Source of the DNA: Leptodactylus fallax | Lineage: Eukaryota > Chordata > Amphibia > Anura > Leptodactylidae | Assembly: GCA_947044405.1 (NCBI GenBank) | Contig: CAMRHE010000331.1 | Span: 1,612,001-1,676,000, forward strand | DNA length: 64,000 bases | Direction of reading: 5' to 3' | Shown: in pieces, positions 12,587 through 23,896 of the stretch | Layout of the letters: the number at the start of each line of letters is the position of its first letter | How positions within the stretch are numbered: position 1 is the first letter of the stretch | Translations under genes and position numbers: made by a program | Notes under the pieces: generated by a model | The model's input: only the letters and a program-made list of their open reading frames with translations | Told to the model about the DNA's origin: nothing | Databases searched by the model: none

Positions 12587-13001
12587 TGTCGGGGGTTAAG
12601 TTCCCCCGGGATGGATGTCACCGTAATCCAAATTAAATATAGAACAGGTACGAGCTCGGGAAAACAAACTACAGACACGCCCAGGAGTCTAGTAAGAATG
12701 ATTTTGTTTATTGTATAGTTCATACAAGTTTTAAAGGCAAGTTGGTTACACAACAGTCATGTGACCAATGTACATATTTGGTCTTTCCGGTTCCGCTGCT
12801 AGGCAGATTCACAGTTTCTCATAATATGTATTACTTATCTGTATGTTTTCTTTTAACTTTCTTGAGAACAGCAAGACCTTGAATGCTATCTCAGACTTAG
12901 TGTCTGCAAAAACTCTAAATTATGCTGACTCTCTGCAAAACATTTCACTCTGGGTAAAGAGAATATAACATATAATACAAGTTATAATTTTAACCCTTAC
13001 A
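12587..13001 (-). repeat. 5' LTR of the endogenous retrovirus
   Basis: It is 415 bases, the same length as the 3' LTR and almost identical to it. The near-identity implies recent integration, or gene conversion between the LTRs. Confidence 0.9.
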
Positions 13002-13005
13002 CCGG

Positions 13006-13147
13006 AAATGTCGAATGACTGGAATTTGGAAAATGAGACCGCCAGATTGGGACATGTGGACGATCACAGGACAAGTTTATTTGATTAAAGAGGGACGTCG
13101 TCATTATATGTCTTGTCCCTTTGTCGCTCACCCCATAAGCGAGGGAA
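13006..13147 (+). pseudogene. C-terminal remainder of the coiled-coil ORF
   Basis: These 142 bases are the part of the outer element's interior that lies beyond the retrovirus. They are open in the frame that continues from 6519. The frame ends at the TGA created by the 3' LTR start. A purine-rich AAGCGAGGGAA directly before the LTR probably also serves as the polypurine tract. Confidence 0.6.
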
Positions 13148-13633
13148 TGTGAGAGTGTGAACCTAGAGGGCGCTGGAGAGCAATCCAAAAACAAGATTGA
13201 AAAGGTCCTCGTCCACACCCATAGCGGGGGCGTCACTGCAGAGGGAGTGCAGATGGCAGGAGAGTGCTGCTGGTGACCTGCAGGGAGCAGGTGCACAGTG
13301 GACCAGTTAGACACAGACAGGCGGTCTGTCCCAAGAGGACTGGATTCCACAAATGGACTTGGTTAAGCTCATTGTGAGCCAGACTTCTGAGGAGAAACCT
13401 CAGCAAAGCTTCTTGCCCCCATAAGTTAGTCAGGGCTCAAGAAGTGAGGTATTGCCCTGTGTGGGGCTGTTTTGTTACTTTTGTTCCCGTTATCACTTAC
13501 TAGCTGAATAAAGCCATTTCTTTTGGATTGCCGTTACCTAATATGCTGTTTATTTGGCACCCAGCGCCACCAACACCTCTGTGAAGTCCAGGAAGCTGCT
13601 ACCTTTGATGCTAAACTACCCCCAATTGTCACA
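13148..13633 (+). repeat. 3' LTR of the coiled-coil LTR element
   Basis: It starts TGTGAGAGTG and ends TTGTCACA. It has an AATAAA signal near 13507 and about 95 bases not present in the 5' LTR. It is followed by the GTGA target repeat. Confidence 0.85.
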
Positions 13634-13933
13634 GTGAGTATACGTTTTTTTACTTTTCATACTGAATTTTTTGTGTCTTTCTCTTTCAGGTTATGCTGGA
13701 TCACTTGGATTAAGTCTTTGATCATTGTTTTTATTTTAATTTCTTTTTTTTTTATATAAAATGGTCAAAAAGGGTTGTACAGTGGAGTTTTTATTTTATT
13801 AAAATTTTTTTCTTGTGTCTCTGTTTTATTTAAATACTTTTTTACCAACATAGTAATGTGCCTGATCAACAGCATTCATTACTAAGGCGTGGTTTAGTGA
13901 TATCTGGTGAAAAGGCAAAACCCCCAATTATTA

Positions 13934-14370
13934 CCTCTGTACCCAACACCATCAGTGGTACCAGGTAGGTATCATCCAATACCAGGCTGTCTAATGTGGA
14001 GAAACCTACATATTATTCATCAAAGTTGGGGTTTTAATGTAAAGTAACAGGTGCCCCAACCCCTCACCCAAACCCATGTCTGACAATTACAGGCCCCACA
14101 CCCATCCTATGTGACTATCAGGGGTTGCACAATCACCCCAAAGTCCTCTCACCACACCAAAACTGTACACATAATAGATTTTTTTTTACATATCCTCATT
14201 AATGCAATCATTCTATCCCATCCTTTTATAGTAAGGTAAATGGAAGAAGGAAGGAGAGCTTAGGATAAGACATGTTAGTGTAATGTGCGGAGGTGTCCTG
14301 AGAACAACACTTGGGAGACAGAAAAGAAATTGGATGACCCAGCCTGTTATCTCTGTATGGGAGATACTAT
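13934..14370 (+). repeat. Host flank of duplication copy 1, right part
   Basis: It matches 44611-44910 and 45325-45655. It includes the empty site CATGTTAGTGTAATG (14271-14285) for the MITE present in copy 2. It is noncoding. Confidence 0.8.
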
Positions 14371-14379
14371 GTGTTAAAG

Positions 14380-15566
14380 CATGTTATCATGGAGCTGCAC
14401 TATCACTATCTTAGCAATTGCAGAATTCCCCTCCATCTTTACCACCAGTGCACACTATCCATATCAGTCCTTCTCTTCTTCCTTTTCTCATGTACAGCTC
14501 TCACACACTTTTCACTCTCTTTAACCACTCCAATCCCTATACTTTTAGCAGTGAAACAAAACAGAAGTGTCTGCATAAATCACTGAACCACCTTAGAAGG
14601 GTAGGCATACTTCAGTCATCACAGTGCACTTTTCGGGTCATCCCACCGATACCCTCACTCACATTCCCCTCATATGAAGTCCATGCCATCAGACTTTTCC
14701 GCCCACTCTCCCTACGCATAGCCGTGATCTACCGTCCCCCCGGCTCACCCTACCAATTTCTGGATCACTTCGCTTCTTGGCTTCCCCTCTTTTTATCCAG
14801 TGAACTACCCTCATCATGGGTGACTTTAACATCCCCACTGACACCCCTGTCTCCCCAGCTGCCTCACAGTTTCTCTCAATAACAACGTCTTTTGGTCTTT
14901 CACAACTTTCCTCTTCGGCCACACATGTAGATGGCAACACCATTGATCTTGTCTTCTATCGACTCCTCACAGTTTCTAAATTTACTAACTCTTCTCTGCC
15001 CCTCTCTGACCATAACCTTCTGTCTCTCACCATCAGTGCTTTCTCTCCTTCACAGGACACACCTACTCATCATACATATAGGAATTTACGTGCTATTAGC
15101 ACCCAGCACCTCTCAGATACTCTACAGTCCTCTCTGTCCCCCATCTCTGCACTCTCCTGTCCCAATCTGGACACCAGTCACTATAATGAAACCCTTAAAA
15201 GTGCACTGAATGAGGCGGCTCCCCCCTCCTCTCAAAAAGTTAGACGTAGGAGGCAGAAACCCTGGCACACGCCACAGATGCTTTGTCTTCAGTGGTGCTC
15301 TAGGTGTGCTGAACGTCTGTGGAGAGAATCACGTACACCTGCAGACTTCCTCCACTTCAAATTTATGCTTAAAACCTATAATTCTGCCCTTTACCTCACC
15401 AAACAAGCCAATTTCACCACTCTCATCTCTTCTCTCTCCTGTAACCCTAAAAGGCTCTTTGAAACTTTTCACTTTGGAGGTGCCATTCACAGACCTAGTG
15501 CAGAAGACCTGGCCACTTATTTCCATGATAAAATTGCTAAGATCTGTCAGGAAATAAATGTCCAAT
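14380..15566 (+). mobile_element. L2-type LINE fragment, endonuclease part
   Basis: The plus strand encodes an apurinic-type endonuclease and linker of the L2 group in two overlapping frames (14418-14882 and 14816-15580). The RT part is absent: the sequence stops at about 15566, where a MITE with the TAGAGATGAGCGAA terminus begins. Confidence 0.8.
14816..15557 (+). pseudogene. L2 endonuclease and linker (partial)
   Basis: MGDFNIPTDTPVSP holds the GDFN metal-binding motif. NTIDLVF and LSDHNLL follow, with the SDH catalytic motif. The preceding segment, IAVIYRPPGSPY, is in another frame (14418-14882), so a frameshift separates them near 14816. The linker carries HTPQMLCLQWCSRCAERLWR. The family is L2, and the missing RT is of the kind seen at 26088-27973. 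Confidence 0.8.
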
Positions 15567-15569
15567 CCC

Positions 15570-15815
15570 CAGGTGGGTAGAGATGAGCGAATCGAAGCTG
15601 AAGAAGTGGAATTCGATCCAAATTTCAGGAATCTACGATTTGCCTCGATTCTGGATTTCCTCACGCTTCGATGTATCAAATCGCATTTTTTTCATAAAAT
15701 GGCTGCTGCACATGTTGGGACAAGGGGCAAGGGACTCTGGGAACGGGGGATCACCCACAATGCCATGCATGAAGCTAATCAGTAGCCAGCTGGCCCTGTG
15801 ATGTCACAGCTCTAT
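15570..15815. mobile_element. MITE-like repeat starting TAGAGATGAGCGAA
   Basis: It begins with the TAGAGATGAGCGAA terminus also seen at 23897 and, inverted, at 25458-25473 and 30696. It lies between the truncated L2 and the Tc1 element. No ORF was recognised and the right end is unclear. Confidence 0.45.
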
Positions 15816-15816
15816 A

Positions 15817-17400
<1,584 letters not shown>

Positions 17401-17735
17401 GGGGCCTTAACCTAAAGCACATTATCCATCGCCCATGCACCGCCAATGGAGGAGTTTCTTTGCACCTCTTATGCAAACCTAACACAGATATGAAAGATTC
17501 CTCCATTCTCCCGGGCACCCCCAAACCCCCCACCCGAATGCACCTTCACTGCAGGGAGCAGACACAAGCACCCCCACAGCTTATCATATCCCACAGTAAT
17601 ACATATCAGAAAGGTATCAGGCTCGCTATCCCCTACAGCTCAGCCCCACAGGGCCACAGCCTGCCAAATCCAGCAAACCTGGACCAGAGCCTGTCATCCC
17701 CTATAGTAACACAGCTCTAACTACACCCCGCGCCC
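17401..17735. other. Unassigned sequence
   Basis: Low-complexity, C-rich noncoding DNA between the Tc1 element and the satellite. No gene or recognised repeat was seen. Confidence 0.4.
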
Positions 17736-19320
17736 CACATCTCTCCCCCCAGCACCTCACATCTCTACCCCCCACATCTCTCCCCCCCCGCGCCCCACAT
17801 CTCTACCCCCCACATCTCTCCCCCCCGCGCCCCACATCTCTCCAACCCACACCTCTCCCCTCCACACCCCACATCTATCTTCCCCGCGCCTCACATCTCT
17901 CCCCCCACGTCTACCACACTACACCCCGCATCTCTCCCCCCCCCCCACACTACACCCCGCATCTCTCCCCCCCCCGCACCCCACATCTCTCCCCCCACAC
18001 TACACCCTGCATCTCTCCCCCCACTACACCCCGCAACCCACATCTCTCCCCCCACCTCTCCCCCCCCACACTACACCCCGCATCTCTCCCCCCCCACACT
18101 ACACCCCGCATCTCTCCCCCCCCCCACACTACACCCCGCATCTCTCTCCCCCCGCACCCCACATCTATCCCCCCCACACTACACCCTGCATCTCTCCCCC
18201 CACTACACCCCGCAACCCACATCTCTCCCCCCCCACACTACACCCCGCATTTCTCCCCCCCCACACTACACCCCACATCTCTCCCCCCACACTACACCCT
18301 GCATCTCTCCCCCCCCACACTACACCCCGCACCCCACATCTCTCCCCCCACACTACACCCCGCATCTCTCCCCCCCCACACTACACCCCGCACCCCACAT
18401 CTCTCCCCCACACTACACCCCACATCTCTCCCCCCACACTACACCCCGCATCTCTCCCCCCACACTACACCCCGCATCTCTCCCCCCCACACTACACCCC
18501 GCATCTCTCCCCCCCACACTACACCCCGCATCTCTCCCCCCCCACACTACACCCCACATCTCTCCCCCCACACTACACCCCGCATCTCTCCCCCCCACAC
18601 TACACCCCACATCTCTCCCCCCACACTACACCCTGCATCTCTCCCCCCACACTACACCCTGCATCTCTCCCCCCCACACTACACCCCGCACCCCACATCT
18701 CTCCCCCCACACTACACCCCGCATCTCTCCCCCCCACACTACACCCCACATCTCTCCCCCCACACTACACCCTGCATCTCTCCCCCCACTACACCCCGCA
18801 TCTCTCTCCCCCCACACTACACCCCACATCTCCCCCCACACTACACCCTGCATCTCTCCCCCCACTACACCCCGCATCTCTCCCCCCCACACTACACCCC
18901 GCATCTCTCCCCCCCACACTACACCCCACATCTCTCCCCCCACACTACACCCTGCATCTCTCCCCCCCACACTACACCCCGCACCCCACATCTCTCCCCC
19001 CACACTACACCCTGCATCTCTCCCCCCCACACTACACCCCGCACCCCACATCTCTCCCCCCACACTACACCCCGCATCTCTCCCCCCCACACTACATCTC
19101 TCCCCCCACACTACACCCCACATCTCTCCCCCCACACTACACCCCGCATCTCTCCCCCCACACTACACCCCGCATCTCTCCCCCCCACACTACACCCCAC
19201 ATCTCTCCCCCCACACTACACCCCACATCTCTCCCCCCCACACTACACCCCACATCTCTCCCCCCCCCCGCATCTCTCCCCCCCCCCGCATCTCTCCCCC
19301 CCCCCGCATCTCTCCCCCCA
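17736..19320. repeat. C-rich satellite, unit about 26-27 bp
   Basis: About 1.6 kb of head-to-tail units built from CACACTACACCCCGCA and TCTCTCCCCCC, with unit lengths varying mainly by the C-run and with CCCCGC/CCCTGC/CCCCAC variants. The last part shortens to CATCTCTCCCCCCCCCCG. The plus strand is almost purely pyrimidine plus A. The long minus-strand ORFs rich in Gly, Val, Trp and Cys are by-products of the repeat. Confidence 0.9.
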
Positions 19321-19539
19321 CAAGTACCCCTGCCTGACCCTTCAGATGCCAGCAGTATCCAGTGTCCCTCGATGCCAATGACTCCTATCCAATCCCCCAG
19401 ACCCTCCAGGATACAGTCCCATGTAAATACATCACTCCCTCCCTTCAGCCTCCTCCAACATGCAGTCCCATGTAAAACAATCCTCTCTCTCCCCTTCCAT
19501 CCTCCAGTCCTCACTGCTTTCTGTTCTCCATCTACACGT

Positions 19540-19660
19540 GCTCGGCTCCGCCTCCTCTATAGAGCACAGAGCAGTGACACAAGAGACTCCGCCCTCCTCG
19601 GAGAGGCCCCGCCCATTCCGGTGACATCACACCTACCAGGCGCAGCTCTGTTGTAGACAC
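19540..19660 (+). promoter_or_regulatory. Probable promoter of the zinc-finger gene
   Basis: A GC-rich stretch contains a GC box (GCCCCGCCC, about 19606), GGCTCCGCCTCC (about 19541-19552) and a cAMP-response-like TGACATCAC (about 19621). It has no TATA box. It is followed within about 60 bases by a splice-donor consensus and lies upstream of, and in the same orientation as, the zinc-finger exons. Assignment to that gene is inference. Confidence 0.5.
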
Positions 19661-19705
19661 GACAATGTGTGAACTGTGCTGAAGAGGAGAGAGAGACGCT
19701 GCGGG
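19645..19705 (+). other. Candidate noncoding first exon
   Basis: Sequence running GACACGACAATGTGTGAACT and ending GACGCTGCGG is followed by GTAAGAG at 19706, a strong 5' splice site. Frog zinc-finger genes often have such short untranslated first exons. The transcription start is not determined. Confidence 0.4.
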
Positions 19706-19710
19706 GTAAG

Positions 19711-20990
19711 AGGGGCTGATGTATATTACATAGGACTGTATATCGGAGGGGGCTGATGTATATTACATGGGACTGTATATCGGAGGGGCCTGATGTATAT
19801 TACATGGGACTGTATATAGGAGGGGGCTGATATATATTACATAGGACTGTATATCGGAGGGGCCTGATGTATATTACATGGGACTGTATATCGGAGAGGT
19901 CTGATGTATATTACATGGGACTGTATATCGGAGGGGCCTGATGTATATTACATAGGACTGTATATCGGAGGGGTCTGATGTATATTACATAGGACTGTAT
20001 ATCGGAGGGGGCTGATGTATATTACATAGGACTGTATATCGGAGGGGCCTGATGTATATTACATAGGACTGTATATCGGAGAGGTCTGATGTATATTACG
20101 TGGGACTGTATATCGGAGGGGCCTGATGTATATTACATAGGACTGTATATCGGAGGGGCCTGATGTATATTACATGGGACTGTATATCGGAGGGGCCTGA
20201 TGTATATTACATAGGACTGTATATCGGAGAGGTCTGATGTATATTACATGGGACTGTATATCGGAGGGGTCTGATGTATATTACATAGGACTGTATATCG
20301 GAGGGGCCTGATGTATATTACATGGGACTGTATATTGGAGGGTCTGATGTATATTACATGGGACTGTGTATCGGAGGGGCCTGATGTATTTTACATGGGA
20401 CTGTATATCAGAGGGGGCTGATGTATATTACATGGGACTGTATATCGGAGAGGTCTGATGTATATTACATAGGACTGTATATCGGAGGGTCTGATGTATA
20501 TTACATAGGACTGTATATCGGAGGGGTCTGATGTATATTACATGGGACTGTATATCGGAGGGGTCTGATGTATATTACATGGGACTGTATATCGGAGGGG
20601 GCTGATGTATATTACATGGGACTGTATATCAGAGGGGGCTGATGTATATTACATGGGACTGTATATTGGAGGGTCTGATGTATATTACATAGGACTGTAC
20701 TGTATATTGGAGGGGGCTGATGTATATTACATAGGACTGTATATCGGAGGGGGCTGATGTATATTACATGGGACTGTATATCGGAGGGGGCTGATGTATA
20801 TTACGTGGGACTGTATATCAGAGGGGCCTGATGTATATTACGTGGGACTGTATATCGAAGGTGCCTGATGTATTTTACATGGGACTGCATATCGGAGGGG
20901 GCTGATTGGTGTATTTTACGTGGGACTGCATATCGGAGGGGGCTGATTGGTGTATTTTACGTGGGACTGCATATCGGAGGGGGGGTCTGA
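19711..20990. repeat. 37-bp minisatellite in the first intron
   Basis: About 34 units of CTGATGTATATTACATGGGA plus CTGTATATCGGAGGGGC, with variants (ACATAGGA, TTACGTGGGA, CAGAGGGGG). The last units change to CTGATTGGTGTATTTTACG. Inverted single units of the same sequence occur upstream at 19409-19433 and 19460-19480. Confidence 0.95.
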
Positions 20991-21009
20991 TGTTGCATCT
21001 TTATTCTAG

Positions 21010-21090
21010 ACCCCCCTCCTCGCTCCTGGTGTCCTTACACTTGGCAGCATCGGGGCCTGGTGCGGAGGGGCCTGGAGCTGAGGGGGAGGG
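21010..21090 (+). other. Candidate noncoding second exon
   Basis: The acceptor TTATTCTAG ends at 21009 and the donor GTAAGTAAGT begins at 21091, enclosing 81 GC-rich bases with no useful ORF. It sits right after the minisatellite, between the candidate promoter and the coding exons. It is supported only by splice-site consensus. Confidence 0.35.
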
Positions 21091-21100
21091 GTAAGTAAGT

Positions 21101-21964
21101 AAATGCTGTGATTATTAATCTGTTCTGGGGTCTGTCATTTTATTTAGGGGTTTGGTCTGGGGGGTCTTCATCTGTTTAACCCCTTAATGACCAGAGACAT
21201 TGTAGTGTTTTTGCGCACATGTTGTTTCTTAATAGTTGGGCTACCTGTGGTACAGGATTAATCTTAGATATGGATTCCATTTGTGGCCGGTTGATATCTC
21301 ACCTTTACCCCTCATACTCCGGCAGACTTGATGTCTGCAGACAACCCCCCTCACCTCCGCATACAAGTGTAACTTGGTTATCTCAGCAGGGGAGATCCTG
21401 GAGAGATGTGTATTCAAACTTTTCTAGCAGACAGAATGTCCCCAGCAGGTCATCAAAGGAAATATAGTAAATGATGATATTTTACTAGGGGAGAATCCTA
21501 CAGTCATACCAAAAAGTTGTGCAAGACTTGAGCAGCAGTGTAGAAAGCACAGAAAAGGCCCGGACACTCAACTACCAACCCAAGGGGATCTGGGGGGTCA
21601 ATCTTGGTGTCTACACGATGGAAACATCACCAAGAACCCCATCATACCACTCGCTTGATACTACGGTCATCTGGCGAGGAGTTATAGTTGTATATACTAG
21701 CCCAGGTATATGGTCTCAGTCCAGGGAGTGAAGATCTTATCCCGGGAGAGATGTGAGGTCACACTTGTCTTGTTGTTGACCTAAGGAAGTGCCCTGGGGC
21801 TAAAGAAGCAGATTCCTCAGTGAGCCAGACTGCAGACTCGTTTTTTATTCATTTTCTCTTTTGATCCCATTTTATTTCTGTACTGTATTCCTTGTTTTTA
21901 CCTGTATTTGTCTAACCATCCAATGATGTGTATTCTGTATACCTTAGTGGCTAGGTTTTTTTTT
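21101..21964. other. Intronic sequence, nothing recognised
   Basis: No convincing gene, RNA or mobile element was seen. Short ORFs here lack coding features. Confidence 0.4.
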
Positions 21965-22206
21965 TTTCTGCTTACTTATACAGCGCCATCATATTCCGCA
22001 GCGCTTTATAGACATCGACAGTCACTGTCCCATATAGGGCTCACAATCTACATTCCTTATCACTATGTTTTTGGAGTGTGGGAGGAAACCCACGCAAACA
22101 CAGGGAGAACATACAAACTCCTTACAGATGTTGTTCTTGGCAGGATTTGAACCCAGGACTCCAGCTCTGCAAGACAGCAGTCTTAACCACTGAGCCACCG
22201 TGCGGC
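21965..22206 (-). mobile_element. tRNA-derived SINE with L2-like tail
   Basis: On the minus strand the head carries an A box TGGCTCAGTGG and a B box GGGTTCAAATCC, the pol III promoter of a tRNA-derived SINE. A central part follows with ATGTTCTCCCTGTGTTTGCG, like the conserved core of vertebrate V-type SINEs. The tail ends with GCTGCGGAATATGATGGCGC, which resembles L2 3' ends. It is nearly full length. Confidence 0.8.
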
Positions 22207-22207
22207 C

Positions 22208-22359
22208 CACACCAACCCGCTCAGGTTAATACATATATAAAATTTATAAAGCTTGTTTCATGTTATCCTACAAACCCTGGTACTCACGGATGGTGAGTGG
22301 AAGGTAAGAGGGGTGATCGCAGGTAGGACAAGCGGCTTGGCAAAGCGGTATCCTTCACA
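22208..22359 (+). repeat. LTR remnant related to the Gmr1-like element
   Basis: It matches the last ~150 bases of the LTR at 38331-38976 throughout, including GAGTGGAAGGT, GGGTGATCGCAGGTA and the CTTCACA end. It is truncated on the left by the SINE. No interior sequence follows, so it is a solo or broken LTR of a sister element. Confidence 0.75.
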
Positions 22360-22690
22360 CGACCAAAGTAATATTTTTCTAGTGAATCCCATCCACACCT
22401 TGCGGAAAAATATGAGCAGCGGACACACTGTGATCTCCAAAACCATCGCGGAATTGGAAATTGCAGCATGTCAGTTATACCTACGGAAACGCCGGCGGCT
22501 TCTCTATAGGTATATTGGAAGCAGAGAGTCTGCAGAGGAAACCTCTGTGAACTTTCTGTGCAAAGCGCTGCAGGAAGAACCACAATGCGTTGCTGCCTCA
22601 GTTATACCCGCAGCTCTTTTTTTGCTGTGGCCTGCTATTGGGGCCTTAGCCTTAAAGAGAATTTTTTCTTTATTATGGACATTTTGATCT
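22360..22690. repeat. Unclassified GC-rich interspersed repeat
   Basis: Contains repeated CTGCGGAAA-like and GCGCTGCAG-like words typical of palindromic MITE-like repeats. The boundaries and family were not determined. Confidence 0.3.
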
Positions 22691-22714
22691 CTGTGTAGTC
22701 TCTGATGAACAAGG

Positions 22715-23566
22715 CGGCTATGGAGACAGGTTTAGGTACATGTGTGGTCTATGGAGACAGGTTTAGGTACGTGTGTAGTCTATGGAGACAGGTTTAGGTA
22801 CATGTGTAGTCTATGGAGACAGGTTTAGGTACATGTGTAGTCTATGGAGACAGGTTTAGGTACATGTGTAGGCTATGGAGACAGGTTTAGGTACGCGTGT
22901 AGTCTATGGAGACAGGTTTAGGTACATGTGTAGTCTATGGAGACAGGTTTAGGTAAATGTGTAGTCTATGGAGACAGGTTTAGGTACGTGTGTAGTCTAT
23001 GGAGACAGGTTTAGGTACATGTGTAGTCTATGGAGACAGGTTTAGGTACGTGTATAGTCTATGGAGACAGGTTTAGATACATGTGTAGTCTATGAAGACA
23101 GGTTTAGGTACATGTGTAGTCTATGGAGACAGGTTTAGGTACATGTGTAGTCTATGGAGACAGGTTTAGGTACATGTGTAGTCTACGGAGACAGGTTTAG
23201 GTACATGTGTAGTCTATGGAGACAGGTTTAGGTACATGTGTAGTCTATGGAGACAGGTTTAGGTACATGTGTAGTCTATGGAGACAGGTTTAGGTACATG
23301 TGTAGTCTATGGAGACAGGTTTAGGTACATGTGTAGTCTATGGAGACAGGTTTAGGTACATGTGTAGTCTATGGAGACAGGTTTAGGTACGTGTGTAGTC
23401 TATGGAGTCAGGTTTAGGTACATGTGTAGTCTATGGAGACAGGTTTAGGTACATGTGTAGTCTACGGAGACAAGTTTAGGTACATGTGTAGTCTATGGAG
23501 ACAGGTTTAGGTACATGTGTAGTCTATAGAGACAGGTTTAGGTACATGTGTAGTCTATGGAGACAG
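22715..23566. repeat. 31-bp minisatellite
   Basis: About 27 highly uniform units of TATGGAGACAGGTTTAGGTA plus CATGTGTAGTC with rare single-base variants (ACGTGTG, TACGGAG). It is noncoding. Confidence 0.95.
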
Positions 23567-23896
23567 TCTGCATCATTTTCTTTATTTGTATTTTTGGTTA
23601 TTTTTTCTATCCATATGTATGTGCTGTTGATACATAATATCTCTCCCATGAGGCCATAAGAGACCCCTGGGGAACATTCACACTGTACATTCAGCCGTAT
23701 GTAGTGTGTACAGAAGAAAACTAGCAGAGCAATAAACCACTCCTGTCTTCTGATGTCTCTGACAGTCGGAGAACTGACTGCTCATGCTAGATAGCCGGAG
23801 AGGGAACTGCAGCGACATCGAAGAATGTGGCCACAGAGTTTAGTACTGGACAGCCTGATGTCTAAGGTCAGCGGACAGTCCTAAACAGGATAAGGG
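23567..23896. other. Intronic sequence, nothing recognised
   Basis: Unique-looking DNA between the 31-bp minisatellite and the next MITE. No features were supported. Confidence 0.4.

Larger units (their letters stand above)
6520..13001 (-). mobile_element. Endogenous retrovirus, class I (gamma/epsilon-like), no env
   Basis: It is a minus-strand provirus inserted antisense into the coiled-coil element. Two 415-bp LTRs (6520-6934 and 12587-13001) differ by eye at a single base. A 4-bp repeat CCGG flanks the provirus (6516-6519 and 13002-13005), as expected for gammaretrovirus-like integrases. In element order it has 5' LTR, leader, a gag remnant, protease/RT/RNase H/integrase in broken frames, a purine tract and 3' LTR. 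Only about 110 bases separate the end of integrase from the 3' LTR, so env is absent. Pol has several stops and a poly-A interruption, so this copy is not functional. Confidence 0.9.
3476..13633 (+). mobile_element. Nonautonomous LTR element with a coiled-coil ORF, interrupted by a retrovirus
   Basis: Two diverged LTRs (3476-3880 and 13148-13633) start TGTGAGAGTG and end at or near TTGTCACA. They are flanked by the 4-bp repeat GTGA (3472-3475 and 13634-13637). A TGGTGGAGGATGC stretch follows the 5' LTR at the place of a primer binding site, and a purine-rich AAGCGAGGGAA precedes the 3' LTR. With the nested retrovirus removed, the interior is only about 2.8 kb. It holds one coiled-coil ORF and no protease, RT, RNase H or integrase. 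The LTRs differ at many sites, including about 95 bp missing from the 5' LTR, so the insertion is old. Confidence 0.85.
3288..13925. mobile_element. Unclassified 476-bp insertion interrupted by an LTR element
   Basis: Duplication copy 2 lacks this DNA. In copy 1 it lies between two AATTATT repeats (3281-3287 and 13926-13932) and starts GGGGG and ends CCCCC. After removing the nested LTR element, about 476 bases remain (3288-3475 and 13638-13925). They are AT-rich and noncoding, with no convincing longer terminal inverted repeat. A nonautonomous DNA transposon is the likeliest reading, but the superfamily is unknown. Confidence 0.55.
1..14370 (+). repeat. Zinc-finger-downstream segmental duplication, copy 1
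   Basis: With later insertions left out, the host pieces 1-215, 2545-2803, 2928-3287 and about 13933-14365 match 37854-45655 in the same order and orientation. The match ends near 14365/45655. Both copies start in the tail of a zinc-finger exon, so this is downstream DNA that travelled with a duplicated zinc-finger gene. Copy 1 alone carries the LINE, the 476-bp insert and the LTR-element/retrovirus nest. Copy 2 alone carries the Gmr1-like element, a MITE and an L2 tail. Each copy therefore serves as the empty site for the other's insertions. Confidence 0.85.

Noticed and set aside
3476..13633. Reading 3476-13633 as one retrovirus with the coiled-coil protein as its gag
   Set aside because: The pol genes lie on the opposite strand between their own LTRs with their own CCGG target repeat, so there are two nested elements.
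17950..19514. Minus-strand ORFs of 60-170 codons rich in Gly, Val, Trp and Cys
   Set aside because: They are translations of the C-rich satellite. Their repeat equals the DNA unit and there is no start or coding signal.
22140..22206. tRNA gene on the minus strand
   Set aside because: A and B boxes are present, but they are followed by a SINE core and tail and do not fold into a full tRNA. The same holds for 47157-47235.
22715..23566. CRISPR-like regular repeats
   Set aside because: Units follow each other without spacers, and the surroundings are vertebrate. It is a minisatellite.
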